Assembly (NCBI RefSeq): GCF_014873855.1
Contig: NZ_JADBEL010000016.1
Coordinates: 31,576-95,575, forward strand
DNA length: 64,000 nt
Source of the DNA: Sporosarcina limicola
GTDB lineage: Bacteria; Bacillota; Bacilli; Bacillales_A; Planococcaceae
Reading direction: 5' to 3'
In this document: piece after piece, positions 34,275 to 43,068 of the stretch
How positions within the stretch are numbered: the first letter of the stretch is position 1
Layout: every line of letters begins with the position of its first letter
Notes under the pieces: model-generated
What the model saw: only the letters and a program-made list of their open reading frames with translations
Database searches by the model: none
What the model was told of the DNA's origin: nothing
Position numbers and translations under genes: made by a program

Positions 34275-36425
34275 CTATTGAAGAATTGGTTCTTCCAGTT
34301 CTTCTACAACCGGTTGCCAGTCTTCCCCGAAAATCGAGCGTTCTAGCAATTCTGCGATGTCATACGTACCGACTTTGTCCTCCACTTCGATGGCTTTTGT
34401 TCCATCTGATAACATTGTCAAGCAGTATGGACAACCAGAAGAAATAATTCCCGGGCTAACTTCAAGCGCTTGTTCTGTCCTTGCGACGTTGATGCGGTGA
34501 CCTGTGTCTTCTTCCATCCACATCAGTCCCCCACCTGCTCCACAGCACATACCGTCTTGACGATTTCGTTTCATCTCAACGAGTTTGACTCCTGGAATCG
34601 CCTTGAGAATCTCCCGTGGCGGATCATAGACATCGTTGTATCTGCCGAGATAGCATGAGTCGTGGAACGTGATGGTTTCATCGATTGCGTGTTGCGGTTT
34701 TAACTTCCCTTGAAGAACAAGTTCGTAAAGCAATTCCGTGTGATGAACGACTTCTGCTTTAAACCCGAAGTCTGGGTATTCATTTTTGAAAATATTATAG
34801 GCATGTGGGTCAATTGTGACAATCTTCGTGACGCCCGCTTTTTCGAATTCATCAATATTCCCCGTTGCTAACTCTTGGAATAAAAACTCATTCCCTAGTC
34901 GGCGTGGTGTGTCACCGGAATTCTTTTCTTTATTGCCCAAGATAGCGAATTTGACGCCCGCCTCGTTCATAAGATGCACAAATGACAGCGCAATCTTTTG
35001 TGAACGGTTGTCGAACGCACCCATTGAGCCAACCCAGAAGAGGTACTCGAATTCTTCGTCCGCTTTTTTCAGTTCTTTCACCGTTGGAATATGAAGGTCG
35101 GGACGTGCATCACGCCATTTTTCCTTCTCTTTACGGTTGAGGCCCCACGGATTTCCTTGACGCTCGATGTTGGTCATCGCACGCTGCGCATCCGGGTCCA
35201 TTTTCCCTTCCGTCATAACGAGATAACGGCGAAGGTCAATGATTTTATCGACGTGTTCGTTCATAACTGGACATTGGTCTTCACAATTCCGGCATGTTGT
35301 ACAAGCCCAAATTTCTTCTTCTGTAATGATGTCTCCAATGAGAGACGGGCTGTAAATATCGTCCATCGTTGCGCCTTCAAGTCCCGCCGCAAATGCGATT
35401 TGATTGCCTTTTGACTTATTAAATGCCAATGTTGGTACCCATGGTTTCTGTTTCGTCATAAGTGCACCCGTATTTGTCAGGTTGTCACGCAGTTTCGTGA
35501 TCAAATCCATTGGAGATAGCATTTTACCCGTCCCTGTTGCTGGACACATATTCGTACAGCGACCGCATTCGACACATGCATAGAAATCAATCATCTGCAA
35601 TTGTGTGAAGTCGGTTATTTTTCCAACACCTAGCGCAGGTATTTCATCCTCATCTTCGACATTTTCAAGCGCTTCGAAATCGATTGGTTTCAGTCTACCT
35701 GCATGGTCGAGTCGATGGAAATACGTATTTACCGGTCCAGCTATCAAATGCGCGTGTTTTGATTGCGGCACATAGACGAGGAACGTTAGTAAGATTAATA
35801 GGTGAATCCACCAAGCGATAAAGAAGATAACCGCTGCCCCTGTTTCCGGTAGAAAACTGAAAATGGTGGCGATTGTTGACGCAATCGGCTCCGACCATGT
35901 CGTTTCATGGCCTTGCCAAATCATGTTCATGGCATTCGCGAGTAATGTCGAAAGCATGAGTCCCCCGATGAAAATAAGGACAAGTCCAGACTTCCAACCT
36001 CGTTTCAAGCGCACGAGTTTCTCAATATAGCGACGATGGAATGCCCACACAACCGCAACCAGAATCGTAAGTGCAACGATTTCTTGGAAGAATGTGAATG
36101 CCGGGTAAAGTGAGCCGAATGGTAAATGTGAGCCCGGTTTCAATCCTTTCCAAATTAGATCCATTGCGCCAAGTTGCACGAGTAAGAACCCGTAGAAAAA
36201 CATAACGTGGATGGCTCCACTCTTTTTGTCCTTCAGTAATTTCTTTTGCCCAAATACATAGATCCAGATTTTCCGAAGACGTTCTGAGACGTTATTGTCA
36301 AATTCCTCTTTTCTCCCCAGTTTGATGAATTGTATTCGTGTTTTAATTAAATACGTGAACAATGCGAGCGCATATGCCGTAACTATGAAGAATAAAATCC
36401 AGTTGGCAATGAGTAGTGGCCCCAT
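34275..36425 (-). CDS. fadF: Membrane iron-sulfur oxidoreductase FadF (heterodisulfide reductase-like)
   Basis: Membrane protein thought to link electron-transfer flavoprotein to the quinone pool during fatty-acid oxidation. N-terminal part (about 1–240) has several transmembrane helices of NarI-like type. Then two 4Fe-4S motifs, CVECGRCTNMCP and CTTCRNCEDQCP, and two C-terminal cysteine-rich CCG domains (MCCGAGGG, SGCPYC). Start ATG 36425 (MGPLLIANW) after GGGGGAGAGG gives 716 residues. A FadR-like site lies upstream. Confidence 0.9.
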   Translation of the reverse strand: MGPLLIANWILFFIVTAYALALFTYLIKTRIQFIKLGRKEEFDNNVSERLRKIWIYVFGQKKLLKDKKSGAIHVMFFYGFLLVQLGAMDLIWKGLKPGSHLPFGSLYPAFTFFQEIVALTILVAVVWAFHRRYIEKLVRLKRGWKSGLVLIFIGGLMLSTLLANAMNMIWQGHETTWSEPIASTIATIFSFLPETGAAVIFFIAWWIHLLILLTFLVYVPQSKHAHLIAGPVNTYFHRLDHAGRLKPIDFEALENVEDEDEIPALGVGKITDFTQLQMIDFYACVECGRCTNMCPATGTGKMLSPMDLITKLRDNLTNTGALMTKQKPWVPTLAFNKSKGNQIAFAAGLEGATMDDIYSPSLIGDIITEEEIWACTTCRNCEDQCPVMNEHVDKIIDLRRYLVMTEGKMDPDAQRAMTNIERQGNPWGLNRKEKEKWRDARPDLHIPTVKELKKADEEFEYLFWVGSMGAFDNRSQKIALSFVHLMNEAGVKFAILGNKEKNSGDTPRRLGNEFLFQELATGNIDEFEKAGVTKIVTIDPHAYNIFKNEYPDFGFKAEVVHHTELLYELVLQGKLKPQHAIDETITFHDSCYLGRYNDVYDPPREILKAIPGVKLVEMKRNRQDGMCCGAGGGLMWMEEDTGHRINVARTEQALEVSPGIISSGCPYCLTMLSDGTKAIEVEDKVGTYDIAELLERSIFGEDWQPVVEELEEPILQ

Positions 36426-36522
36426 TCGTCCTCTCCCCCTTCGTGTTGTTGGAACGTTATCGATACAAATAGTGTAGTAGAAAATAGTCTTCATGTCGAT
36501 GCTCTATTCATAGTTTAGAATA

Positions 36523-36540
36523 TGAATGAGCATTCAGTCA
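36523..36540. promoter_or_regulatory. FadR-type operator upstream of fadF
   Basis: TGAATGA-GCAT-TCAGTCA matches the B. subtilis FadR consensus TGAATGA-n4-TCATTCA at 13 of 14 half-site positions. It lies about 100 bp upstream of the fadF start. FadR itself is not in the window. Confidence 0.6.
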
Positions 36541-36619
36541 ATGAAAAGATTAAATTGTTGGGAGGTTTTGCTGATTTATTGGTGGGAAAATGATGAGCAC
36601 AACCAATGTCATTCCACAA

Positions 36620-36647
36620 TAAAAACCCGTAGTGATTATACGGGTTG
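36620..36647 (-). terminator. Terminator at the end of the cobalamin operon
   Basis: Stem AACCCGTA (36624–36631) / TACGGGTT (36639–36646), followed by TTTATTG on the minus strand, directly after the last gene's stop. Confidence 0.88.
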
Positions 36648-37352
36648 TCACTCGGAAATCTGTAGTTCATTTAAGAGCACTCCGAAATGTTGTCTAGCTG
36701 ATCTCTCTTTTGCTTCTGAAATTGCGACGAGTACAACTGTTGAAGGGCCTGCCGACTTTATTGCGTCCACTTCCGTTTTAACTTGGGCAGCCATATTCTC
36801 TGTTATTCGGCGGACTTCTTCTAAAATCCCATGTGAACCGATTGGCCAAATTTGCTGAACAATCCCGCTGTCCATCGCTTCTTTAATAAGCCTTAGTGAG
36901 GCAATTTCTTCTGCGCGATTTAGTACTTCATCTCCGACGAGCGGCACGCCGTAAGTAAACCATATGACATTCCCTAGCGCTAAATTCCTAATTCGTTTAC
37001 CAATCATTGTCACTGCCATTGCGGACTGCATAAGTTCCATATTCGTCTCCGTACTGCCGCTAATCTTGGGAACGTCAATCCCTGCTGCGTAGAATAAATC
37101 CGTGACACCTACCGCGTATCTCTCCCAACTATCGCCACCGCTAAAATTGTGAATTAAAATCGCAACAGGTTCCGCACTAGATGCCCATTGTTCAAGCAAT
37201 GCAACACGCGCTGCGAAATACGCTGTTACTCGGTCCGGCACATTCAAGACGTCAGCCGGCTTTTCGCCGATGCCGCCCGAATTATCCGTTGTCACGATAA
37301 AATCATTACCTATATCGATTGCGTTCCTCATCACGGGCTTTTTCAGTTGCAT
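36648..37352 (-). CDS. cblS: Probable alpha-ribazole kinase (CblS-like, AIR synthase fold)
   Basis: Would phosphorylate alpha-ribazole to alpha-ribazole 5'-phosphate, the salvage route for the lower ligand described in Listeria and Geobacillus (CblS with transporter CblT). 234 residues; N-terminal GNDFIVTTDNSGGIGEKPAD and SGSTETNMELMQSA recall the PurM/ThiL fold. ATG 37352 after GGAGG. Last gene of the operon. No cobT homologue or cblT is seen in the window, so the substrate is inferred from family and context. Confidence 0.65.
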   Translation of the reverse strand: MQLKKPVMRNAIDIGNDFIVTTDNSGGIGEKPADVLNVPDRVTAYFAARVALLEQWASSAEPVAILIHNFSGGDSWERYAVGVTDLFYAAGIDVPKISGSTETNMELMQSAMAVTMIGKRIRNLALGNVIWFTYGVPLVGDEVLNRAEEIASLRLIKEAMDSGIVQQIWPIGSHGILEEVRRITENMAAQVKTEVDAIKSAGPSTVVLVAISEAKERSARQHFGVLLNELQISE

Positions 37353-37355
37353 CGG

Positions 37356-37946
37356 TTAGTCCTCCGATTTACTCTCTGATTTACCCGTTCTGAACACTTT
37401 GGCACTTCGAACATATTCGTTATCCGGCACATTCACACGTGCATTCGCAATGCGAGCCGCAACGAAAAGATAGTCGGAAAGTCGATTCAAATACCGTTGC
37501 ACAATCGCGGGTACTTCCTCTTCTGCTTTCATAAGCGTAACTGTCTGCCGTTCTGCACGCCGCGCAATTGTTCGTGCAATATGGAGCGTCGCTGCAGCAG
37601 GCGATCCACCCGGCAAGATGAATCGTTCAAGCGGCGGTGCTTCTTCCATAAGTAAGTCAATGCGCTGTTCAAGTACTTCAATTGGTTCTTCGGACAGTTT
37701 ATAATGACGCTCCTTCATAACGTTTGCAAGATCCCCGCCACCATCAAATAATTCGTTTTGAATCGCTTCTAAATCTTCCAGTATATCCGTGAAAATTTCC
37801 GGATTGAGCTCTGTCATCGCCTTTCCGACGAATGAATTCAGTTCGTCCATCGTGCCATAAGCTTCCACCCGCAAACTATCCTTATCAACACGTCCCCCGA
37901 TCAAACTCGTCTGCCCCTTATCTCCTGTGCGTGTGTAAATTTTCAT
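37356..37946 (-). CDS. Cob(I)alamin adenosyltransferase, PduO type
   Basis: Transfers adenosyl from ATP to cob(I)alamin or cobinamide. 196 residues from ATG 37946 (MKIYTRTGDKGQTSL), preceded by AAAGGGGAG; PduO motifs TRTGDKG, VEAYGTMDELNSFVG, and ERFILPGGS plus ARTIARRAER. It overlaps the previous gene by four bases and ends three before cblS. Confidence 0.94.
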   Translation of the reverse strand: MKIYTRTGDKGQTSLIGGRVDKDSLRVEAYGTMDELNSFVGKAMTELNPEIFTDILEDLEAIQNELFDGGGDLANVMKERHYKLSEEPIEVLEQRIDLLMEEAPPLERFILPGGSPAAATLHIARTIARRAERQTVTLMKAEEEVPAIVQRYLNRLSDYLFVAARIANARVNVPDNEYVRSAKVFRTGKSESKSED

Positions 37947-38359
37947 AACACTTCTCCCCTTTTCTTTAAAGTTTGTGGAAGTCCGTACCAAATACGAGTC
38001 ACTTCATCTGCCTCCGCAATTAATCGCTGATAAAGCCGTCCACAAACATCGCGCAACTTGCGTTGGTCCGCATCCATCGGCACAATGCCCCGTCCGATAT
38101 CCGTCAAAATAACAATTACGTTATCCCCCGATACTGTCTCCATCACATAATCAATTGCATCGCCTTCCGATAAATCCGAGTTCGCTAGCCATTTCTCAAT
38201 TCCGGCGATGACGGTTGTCTGGCAATCAGAATTATGCGGGTGCCTGGTATCCATCGGACCTTCTAGCCGACCTTCCAGCCATTGTACGTCTGCATTTTGC
38301 AAAGTTGCTTTCACAAAGTCTCTTTTGCCATTATGGGCACCGCCGATATAGATGTGCAT
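37943..38359 (-). CDS. Short CobU-like protein, 138 aa
   Basis: Resembles adenosylcobinamide kinase/guanylyltransferase but is only 138 residues. The P-loop is altered (GGAHNGKRDF, with Arg where Ser/Thr should follow Lys), while the C-terminal CobU signature is well kept (TDIGRGIVPMDADQRKLRD, ADEVTRIWYGLPQTLK). The middle guanylate-accepting region is shortened. A second CobU is encoded at 40468. It overlaps cobC by 49 nt and has AAGGAGG before its ATG. Confidence 0.75.
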   Translation of the reverse strand: MHIYIGGAHNGKRDFVKATLQNADVQWLEGRLEGPMDTRHPHNSDCQTTVIAGIEKWLANSDLSEGDAIDYVMETVSGDNVIVILTDIGRGIVPMDADQRKLRDVCGRLYQRLIAEADEVTRIWYGLPQTLKKRGEVL

Positions 38360-38901
38360 GCTGTTCCCTCCTTGAATGCTTGTTCATTTTCCCATTCAAG
38401 CCGATAGCCGCTGCCATGGGGAATTTCCCATGACCAAAATGTTTTAACCGTGGGAGAGAATTTTGTTAGAAGCGCTCTGATTGGACCTCCATGCGTCACA
38501 ACGATAGAGCCATTCGGTAATTCCAAATGGGCAGACAACACGCGCGCTTCCAGTTCTCGCAAACTTTCTCCACCGCTCGGCGCAAACATACACGGATCGT
38601 CAATCCAATTTCGGTAGTTCATATCCCTTTCAAGGTCCGCGTAGGTTCTCCCTTCAAATTCGCCAAAATTACATTCACGCCAACGCCAATCCGCTGTGTA
38701 AACAGCTTTAGGGAAATAAAGTGCAGCCGTCTGCCTGGCCCGAAGTAAATCGCTGCCATAAACGAATTGTCCGGGTGCAAGGCATCGATGCAATTCTGCG
38801 GATTCAACAATCGGTTCGTCTGTCCAACCGATGTATTTTCGTTGTTTATTGCCCGCAGTTGGTAGATGCCGGACTACATTAATATGATAACCGTCAGCCA
38901 T
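38311..38901 (-). CDS. cobC: Alpha-ribazole phosphatase / histidine phosphatase family (CobC-like)
   Basis: Would remove the 5'-phosphate from alpha-ribazole phosphate or adenosylcobalamin phosphate. 196 residues; the phosphohistidine motif is VVRHLPTAGN, followed by YIGWTDEPIV, and the second catalytic His is in VVTHGGPIRALL. Overlaps both neighbours (cobS by 28 nt, the CobU-like gene by 49 nt), so translation is coupled. Confidence 0.85.
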   Translation of the reverse strand: MADGYHINVVRHLPTAGNKQRKYIGWTDEPIVESAELHRCLAPGQFVYGSDLLRARQTAALYFPKAVYTADWRWRECNFGEFEGRTYADLERDMNYRNWIDDPCMFAPSGGESLRELEARVLSAHLELPNGSIVVTHGGPIRALLTKFSPTVKTFWSWEIPHGSGYRLEWENEQAFKEGTACTSISAVPIMAKETL

Positions 38902-39638
38902 AATAATGCCTCCGTCCCTTCAATGAATGCGCCAGACAAGTCACCAGTGACACCTCCGAAATGTTTCAACGACCAACGACGGTAGATTAAAAGTACAGCT
39001 ACGAGTACGGCGAATAAAACCGTTGGGACAAGATAATCATTCAGGATGAAACCGATAACGAGTAACATACTCACGCTACTAAGCATCGACATGAAACTAA
39101 CCACTTTCCCTGACATTTTCTCCTTAAAAAAATGAGCCATTCCCTTATCTTTAGCCAAACACACCGTTGTGAAATAAATCGTCATGGCCGCTCTCGCTAA
39201 AAAGGGAATCGCGATAAAATAAGCAACATCCCCTGTTCCACGCAGCAATATTTCATTGAACAGCGCGATTTTCACAAGGATGAGCAACATAAGCCCCATT
39301 GCTCCAAATGCACCCAGACGCGGATCCTCTAAAATTTCAAGTCGTTTGGCGCGGTCTCTATAGGAAAAAAATGCATCACTCGTATCCGCCCAACCGTCGA
39401 GATGCAGCCCACCTGTTAGTACAATCCCAGCCAAAACAATGAACACCGATGCGAGTAATGTCCCTAAGCCCACATAGTCCGTCAGCAATACCGAAACACC
39501 GTACATCGCAAGCCCAATTAACGCACCGACAAACGGCAGTGCCACATACATTGCTGTCACTTCTTTGCGACCAAGGGGCAATTCTTTTTGTACTGGGATT
39601 GCGGTGAAAAATTGAAATGCCAGTAAAATACCATTCAT
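38874..39638 (-). CDS. cobS: Adenosylcobinamide-GDP ribazoletransferase (cobalamin synthase)
   Basis: Joins adenosylcobinamide-GDP and alpha-ribazole (phosphate) in the membrane. 254 residues with multiple membrane helices; signature GGLHLDGWADTSDAFFS with the metal-binding Asp residues, and HFGGVTGDLSGAFIE near the C-terminus. Four-base overlap with the upstream cobQ-like gene. Confidence 0.95.
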   Translation of the reverse strand: MNGILLAFQFFTAIPVQKELPLGRKEVTAMYVALPFVGALIGLAMYGVSVLLTDYVGLGTLLASVFIVLAGIVLTGGLHLDGWADTSDAFFSYRDRAKRLEILEDPRLGAFGAMGLMLLILVKIALFNEILLRGTGDVAYFIAIPFLARAAMTIYFTTVCLAKDKGMAHFFKEKMSGKVVSFMSMLSSVSMLLVIGFILNDYLVPTVLFAVLVAVLLIYRRWSLKHFGGVTGDLSGAFIEGTEALLWLTVIILM

Positions 39639-40471
39639 TCTACGCTACCCGATTCAGAAAGTATCCGTTTAATAAGCGGCCAATCCAGATGCGCTTTCAC
39701 ATGAGACGCCCATTCGTCGTAGACATCGACTCCCGTGGGCGCTTCAACGAACGGTCGATCCACATCTTCCTCTTCGATGCCATGATCCTTTTTGAATGGA
39801 ATCACACCTACGACCGGAATACCTGTGTACGATTCGATGAATTCAACCCCTTCACGGAATAAAGAGATATCCCCATGGAATTTATTGATAATAATTGCTT
39901 TTATCCGCAAGCGATGGGCCGGTGGTAGAAGTTGCAGCGTGCCAACAATCGCTGCAATGGCGCCCCCACGGTCAATATCCGCCACTAATACGGCGGGCAC
40001 ATCTGCGATTTCCGCTACGCGCATATTGACGATTTCTCTATCATTAAGATTCACTTCTGCCGGGCTTCCCGCGCCTTCAATAATAACTGTTTCATAGGTT
40101 TCAGACAGTTTGCCAAGCGCCGTATGAATCGCTTCGATGCCTTGTTGAAAATAGTGTTCTCGATACGTCATGCCAGCAACTGGACCGATTTTCTCACCAA
40201 AAAAGAATACGTCCGATTTCATATCCGCTACTGGTTTCAGCAGAATCGGATTCATGTAAATCGATGGGACTGTCCGTGCCGCCAGCGCCTGAATATATTG
40301 TGCACGGCTCATTTCCTCGCCATTTTCTGTCATCGTCGAAAATCGAGACATATTCTGCGATTTAAAAGGTGTCACACGCACTTCTTCATCCGATAAAATA
40401 CGGCAAAGCGCAGTGCAAATCATCGTTTTCCCCGTGTCTGATGCAGTTCCCAACACCATCAGCCCATTCAT
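39635..40471 (-). CDS. cobQ: Truncated cobyric acid synthase: ATPase domain only, GATase missing
   Basis: 278 residues against about 490–510 for CobQ. The ATP-dependent domain is complete: LGTASDTGKT P-loop, FKSQNMS, NPILLKP, VIIEGAGSPAEVN, VADIDRGGAIAAIVGTL and GVIPFKKDHGIEEED. Then, where the glutamine amidotransferase domain should begin, a short linker leads to VYDEWASHVKAHLDWPLIK, which looks like the extreme CobQ C-terminus. So the GATase seems cleanly removed. It cannot use glutamine; it may be ammonia-dependent, inactive or repurposed. Four-base overlaps with both neighbours show it is kept in the operon. Confidence 0.85.
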   Translation of the reverse strand: MNGLMVLGTASDTGKTMICTALCRILSDEEVRVTPFKSQNMSRFSTMTENGEEMSRAQYIQALAARTVPSIYMNPILLKPVADMKSDVFFFGEKIGPVAGMTYREHYFQQGIEAIHTALGKLSETYETVIIEGAGSPAEVNLNDREIVNMRVAEIADVPAVLVADIDRGGAIAAIVGTLQLLPPAHRLRIKAIIINKFHGDISLFREGVEFIESYTGIPVVGVIPFKKDHGIEEEDVDRPFVEAPTGVDVYDEWASHVKAHLDWPLIKRILSESGSVE

Positions 40472-41061
40472 TCAGCAACCTCCTTTCCACCATTTTTCCA
40501 ATAGAGCGCAATGCCACAATCCATTTCAATCGCCGTATCCGCAATCGAGACGAGTTTGCGATGAATACGGCCTAGCCATTCACAATAGATACGCGTTTCC
40601 GCATACATGGACGGCAACTCGTCGAGCACTTCATTGGAGACGATGACGAGGTGCGCAGCCTCTGTCAATAATGATTCAATTGTTTCAAACAGGCGAACTT
40701 CTTTCTGCTCCATACAGTCTGGATCTCCAATGCAAGGCGTTCCAAAATCCCAGCCGGCGTACAATTCATTGGCAAGCCACGTCGTTACACAATCCCATAA
40801 AACGGCATCCCCCTGCCGAATCGCTGGCAACACTTCCTCCAATTTCATGGGTTGTTCAATGGTCGTCCAATCCGTAGTCACGCGTTCCAGCCGATGCCGG
40901 TCAATTCGTTCCTGCATTTCTGAATCGGTCGCCGTGCCAGAAGCGATGTAGACAAGTCGGCCACCGTCACGTTGCACTTCTTCTATAAGAAACCTTTCAG
41001 CATACGCGCTCTTCCCACTCCGAACGCCGCCGATAACAACCTTTAGTTTTCCGCGAACCAT
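40468..41061 (-). CDS. cobU: Adenosylcobinamide kinase / guanylyltransferase
   Basis: Phosphorylates adenosylcobinamide and transfers GMP to form AdoCbi-GDP. 197 residues; P-loop VIGGVRSGKSAYAERF, RIDRHRLERVTTDW and LWDCVTTWLANEL match. The C-terminal region VSNEVLDELPSMYAETR lacks the usual GIVP. The short paralogue at 37943 has that segment but a damaged P-loop. Overlaps cobD and cobQ. Confidence 0.92.
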   Translation of the reverse strand: MVRGKLKVVIGGVRSGKSAYAERFLIEEVQRDGGRLVYIASGTATDSEMQERIDRHRLERVTTDWTTIEQPMKLEEVLPAIRQGDAVLWDCVTTWLANELYAGWDFGTPCIGDPDCMEQKEVRLFETIESLLTEAAHLVIVSNEVLDELPSMYAETRIYCEWLGRIHRKLVSIADTAIEMDCGIALYWKNGGKEVAE

Positions 41062-42122
41062 CTCCTCAACTCCTCTGTCAGATTAGCCATTTCCACTTCT
41101 TTTTTCAGGCCAATCCGTAACCAACGACCATCCATGCCACGAAAGTTTTCCGAGTGCCGGACAACAATTCCTTTTCCTAATAAAACCCTGTATAACTCGC
41201 GTGTAGTTTGCCCTTCAGGTAGTTTGAACGACAAAAAGTTCGTTACGGAATCCGTTACTGTACAGCCGTTCTCTTGTAAAAACCCCTTCAACTTCTCACG
41301 TTGCTGATTGCTATGTTGAATCGCCTGTTGTCGGTAGGATTCTTCCTGCAAACAAATTGCACCTATTCGGGCCGCAATCCCATTGACATTCCAGTGCGGA
41401 GCGAGTGCTTTGATTTGATTAATAACGGCTGGGTTAGCGACGACATAGCCTAATCGTATTCCCGGAATAGCGTACATTTTTGTCATTGAACGAACGATGA
41501 TAACATGGGGATTTGCTGTTAATTCCACAATGAAAGACAGGGATTCATCCACAAAATCGATGAAGGCTTCATCCAATACAACGTCGCAATGGACTTCCGC
41601 ACCATGACGAATAATTTCTTGCAGTGTCTCGCGTTTAGGCATGATTCCCGTCGGATTATTCGGTGTACAAAGGTAGAGCACATCTGCAGTTTCCATTGCT
41701 TGCATGATTTCTACGAGTGGCAATTCAAAGCCAACTGTTTCCGACGCAATTATCCGTGAAATCACCACATCTCTTGCAAGGAGTGTCGCCTCATATTCGG
41801 AAAATGTCGGGTGTACGACAACAGCCTGCTTCCCACGATACCGTTCCGCAATCAGAGCTAGCAGTTCCACAGCCCCATTTCCTGCGAATAAACACGCTTG
41901 CGAAATGCCATGAAACTCAGCTATAGCGGATAAAAAGGGTTCACCTGCTGGATTAGGATATTCGGAAATCGTTGATAGTAATTCGGGCCATATCTTGATA
42001 ACGGATTGCGGTGGGCCTGCCGGATTGACGTTTTCACTGAAATCCAGCACGTGCTCCGGTGGTTTGATTCCGAGTTTTGTATAGAGATTAAACGGATTTG
42101 CACCGTGTTCAGGCAATCGCAT
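41043..42122 (-). CDS. cobD: Threonine-phosphate decarboxylase (CobD)
   Basis: PLP enzyme making (R)-1-amino-2-propanol phosphate, the linker CbiB attaches to cobyric acid. Class I aminotransferase fold; ENVNPAGPP at the start, CTPNNPTG, DEAFIDF and the PLP Lys in RSMTKMYAIPGIRLGY. Start ATG 42122 (MRLPEHGANP) behind GGGGTG gives 359 residues. Resembles HisC, but neighbours decide for CobD. Overlaps cbiB by 14 nt. Confidence 0.9.
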   Translation of the reverse strand: MRLPEHGANPFNLYTKLGIKPPEHVLDFSENVNPAGPPQSVIKIWPELLSTISEYPNPAGEPFLSAIAEFHGISQACLFAGNGAVELLALIAERYRGKQAVVVHPTFSEYEATLLARDVVISRIIASETVGFELPLVEIMQAMETADVLYLCTPNNPTGIMPKRETLQEIIRHGAEVHCDVVLDEAFIDFVDESLSFIVELTANPHVIIVRSMTKMYAIPGIRLGYVVANPAVINQIKALAPHWNVNGIAARIGAICLQEESYRQQAIQHSNQQREKLKGFLQENGCTVTDSVTNFLSFKLPEGQTTRELYRVLLGKGIVVRHSENFRGMDGRWLRIGLKKEVEMANLTEELRRWFAEN

Positions 42123-43068
42123 TGACGAACACCCCAATCGCAGTCATCATCAACCAGAAGATGAGAGCGACAGTGTGCATCTGCGTAATGGCCGCTTTAA
42201 TATGTCCCGCGGTTAGTGGCACTGTACCCGGGCCAATTTCCGGTCTTGTGGATGCAATTCCCCGGTATGTACTTTTCCCGCCCAACTTGATGCCCAGTTG
42301 CCATGCCGTCGCCGCCTCTAGGAATCCGCTATTTGGACTCGGATGACGCCTCGCATCTCTGCTCCAGCCGGTAAACCTTTTCAAGAAGGGTAGATTCCCT
42401 TCATTCGGCGTATTTAAAATAATGAGCATCCCAGTAATTCGTGCAGGAATGAAGTTCAATAAGTCGTCGGCCCGTGCGGAAAATGTACCAAACTTGTCGT
42501 AACGTTCGTCTTTGTACCCAATCATCGAGTCGAGCGTGTTTACCGTTTTGTAGATCCACACACCGGGCGCGCCGAACAAGAAAGCCCAAAATAGCGGTGC
42601 TGTGATGCCGTCAGATGTGTTTTCGGAAACCGTTTCAATGGTGCCACGGACGATATCATTCGCCTTCAGTTTCTCGGTATCACGTCCAACAATCCATGAC
42701 AATTTCGTTCGCGCTTCCGGCAAATCACCAGCAACAAGCGGATCATGGACAGCAAGTGCGGCATCACGTAAACTTTTTTGCGACAACCCTGCTGCGATAA
42801 GTAGGCTTTCTATTAGAATACCGGTAACGATATGAAGCTGATAGGCCATAATAACGATGGCGAAAACCGCTATAAATACGAAGAATACTGTTGTGAATAG
42901 AATGATGGCTCCTTTTAATGTACGGAACCGCCCTTTATTCAGAACCGCAGTCAATTTCGTGATGAATGAACCAATCCAACGTACAGGATGTGGCCATGTC
43001 GGTGGATCTCCAATTAGGCGATCGAGTACAAAACCGATGGCGATTGCTATAAAATGTGCAGGTATCAA
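42109..43068 (-). CDS. cbiB: Adenosylcobinamide-phosphate synthase (CbiB)
   Basis: Membrane enzyme joining cobyric acid to aminopropanol phosphate. About 319 residues; DRLIGDPPTWPHPVRWIG at the N-terminus and ENTSDGITAPLFWAFLFGAP are diagnostic. The TTG at 43068 overlaps the preceding stop (TTGA) and has AAAGGGTGG upstream; an alternative GTG at 43077 is within that site. It takes cobyric acid released by the CbiZ domain encoded upstream. Confidence 0.93.
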   Translation of the reverse strand: MIPAHFIAIAIGFVLDRLIGDPPTWPHPVRWIGSFITKLTAVLNKGRFRTLKGAIILFTTVFFVFIAVFAIVIMAYQLHIVTGILIESLLIAAGLSQKSLRDAALAVHDPLVAGDLPEARTKLSWIVGRDTEKLKANDIVRGTIETVSENTSDGITAPLFWAFLFGAPGVWIYKTVNTLDSMIGYKDERYDKFGTFSARADDLLNFIPARITGMLIILNTPNEGNLPFLKRFTGWSRDARRHPSPNSGFLEAATAWQLGIKLGGKSTYRGIASTRPEIGPGTVPLTAGHIKAAITQMHTVALIFWLMMTAIGVFVNAIA

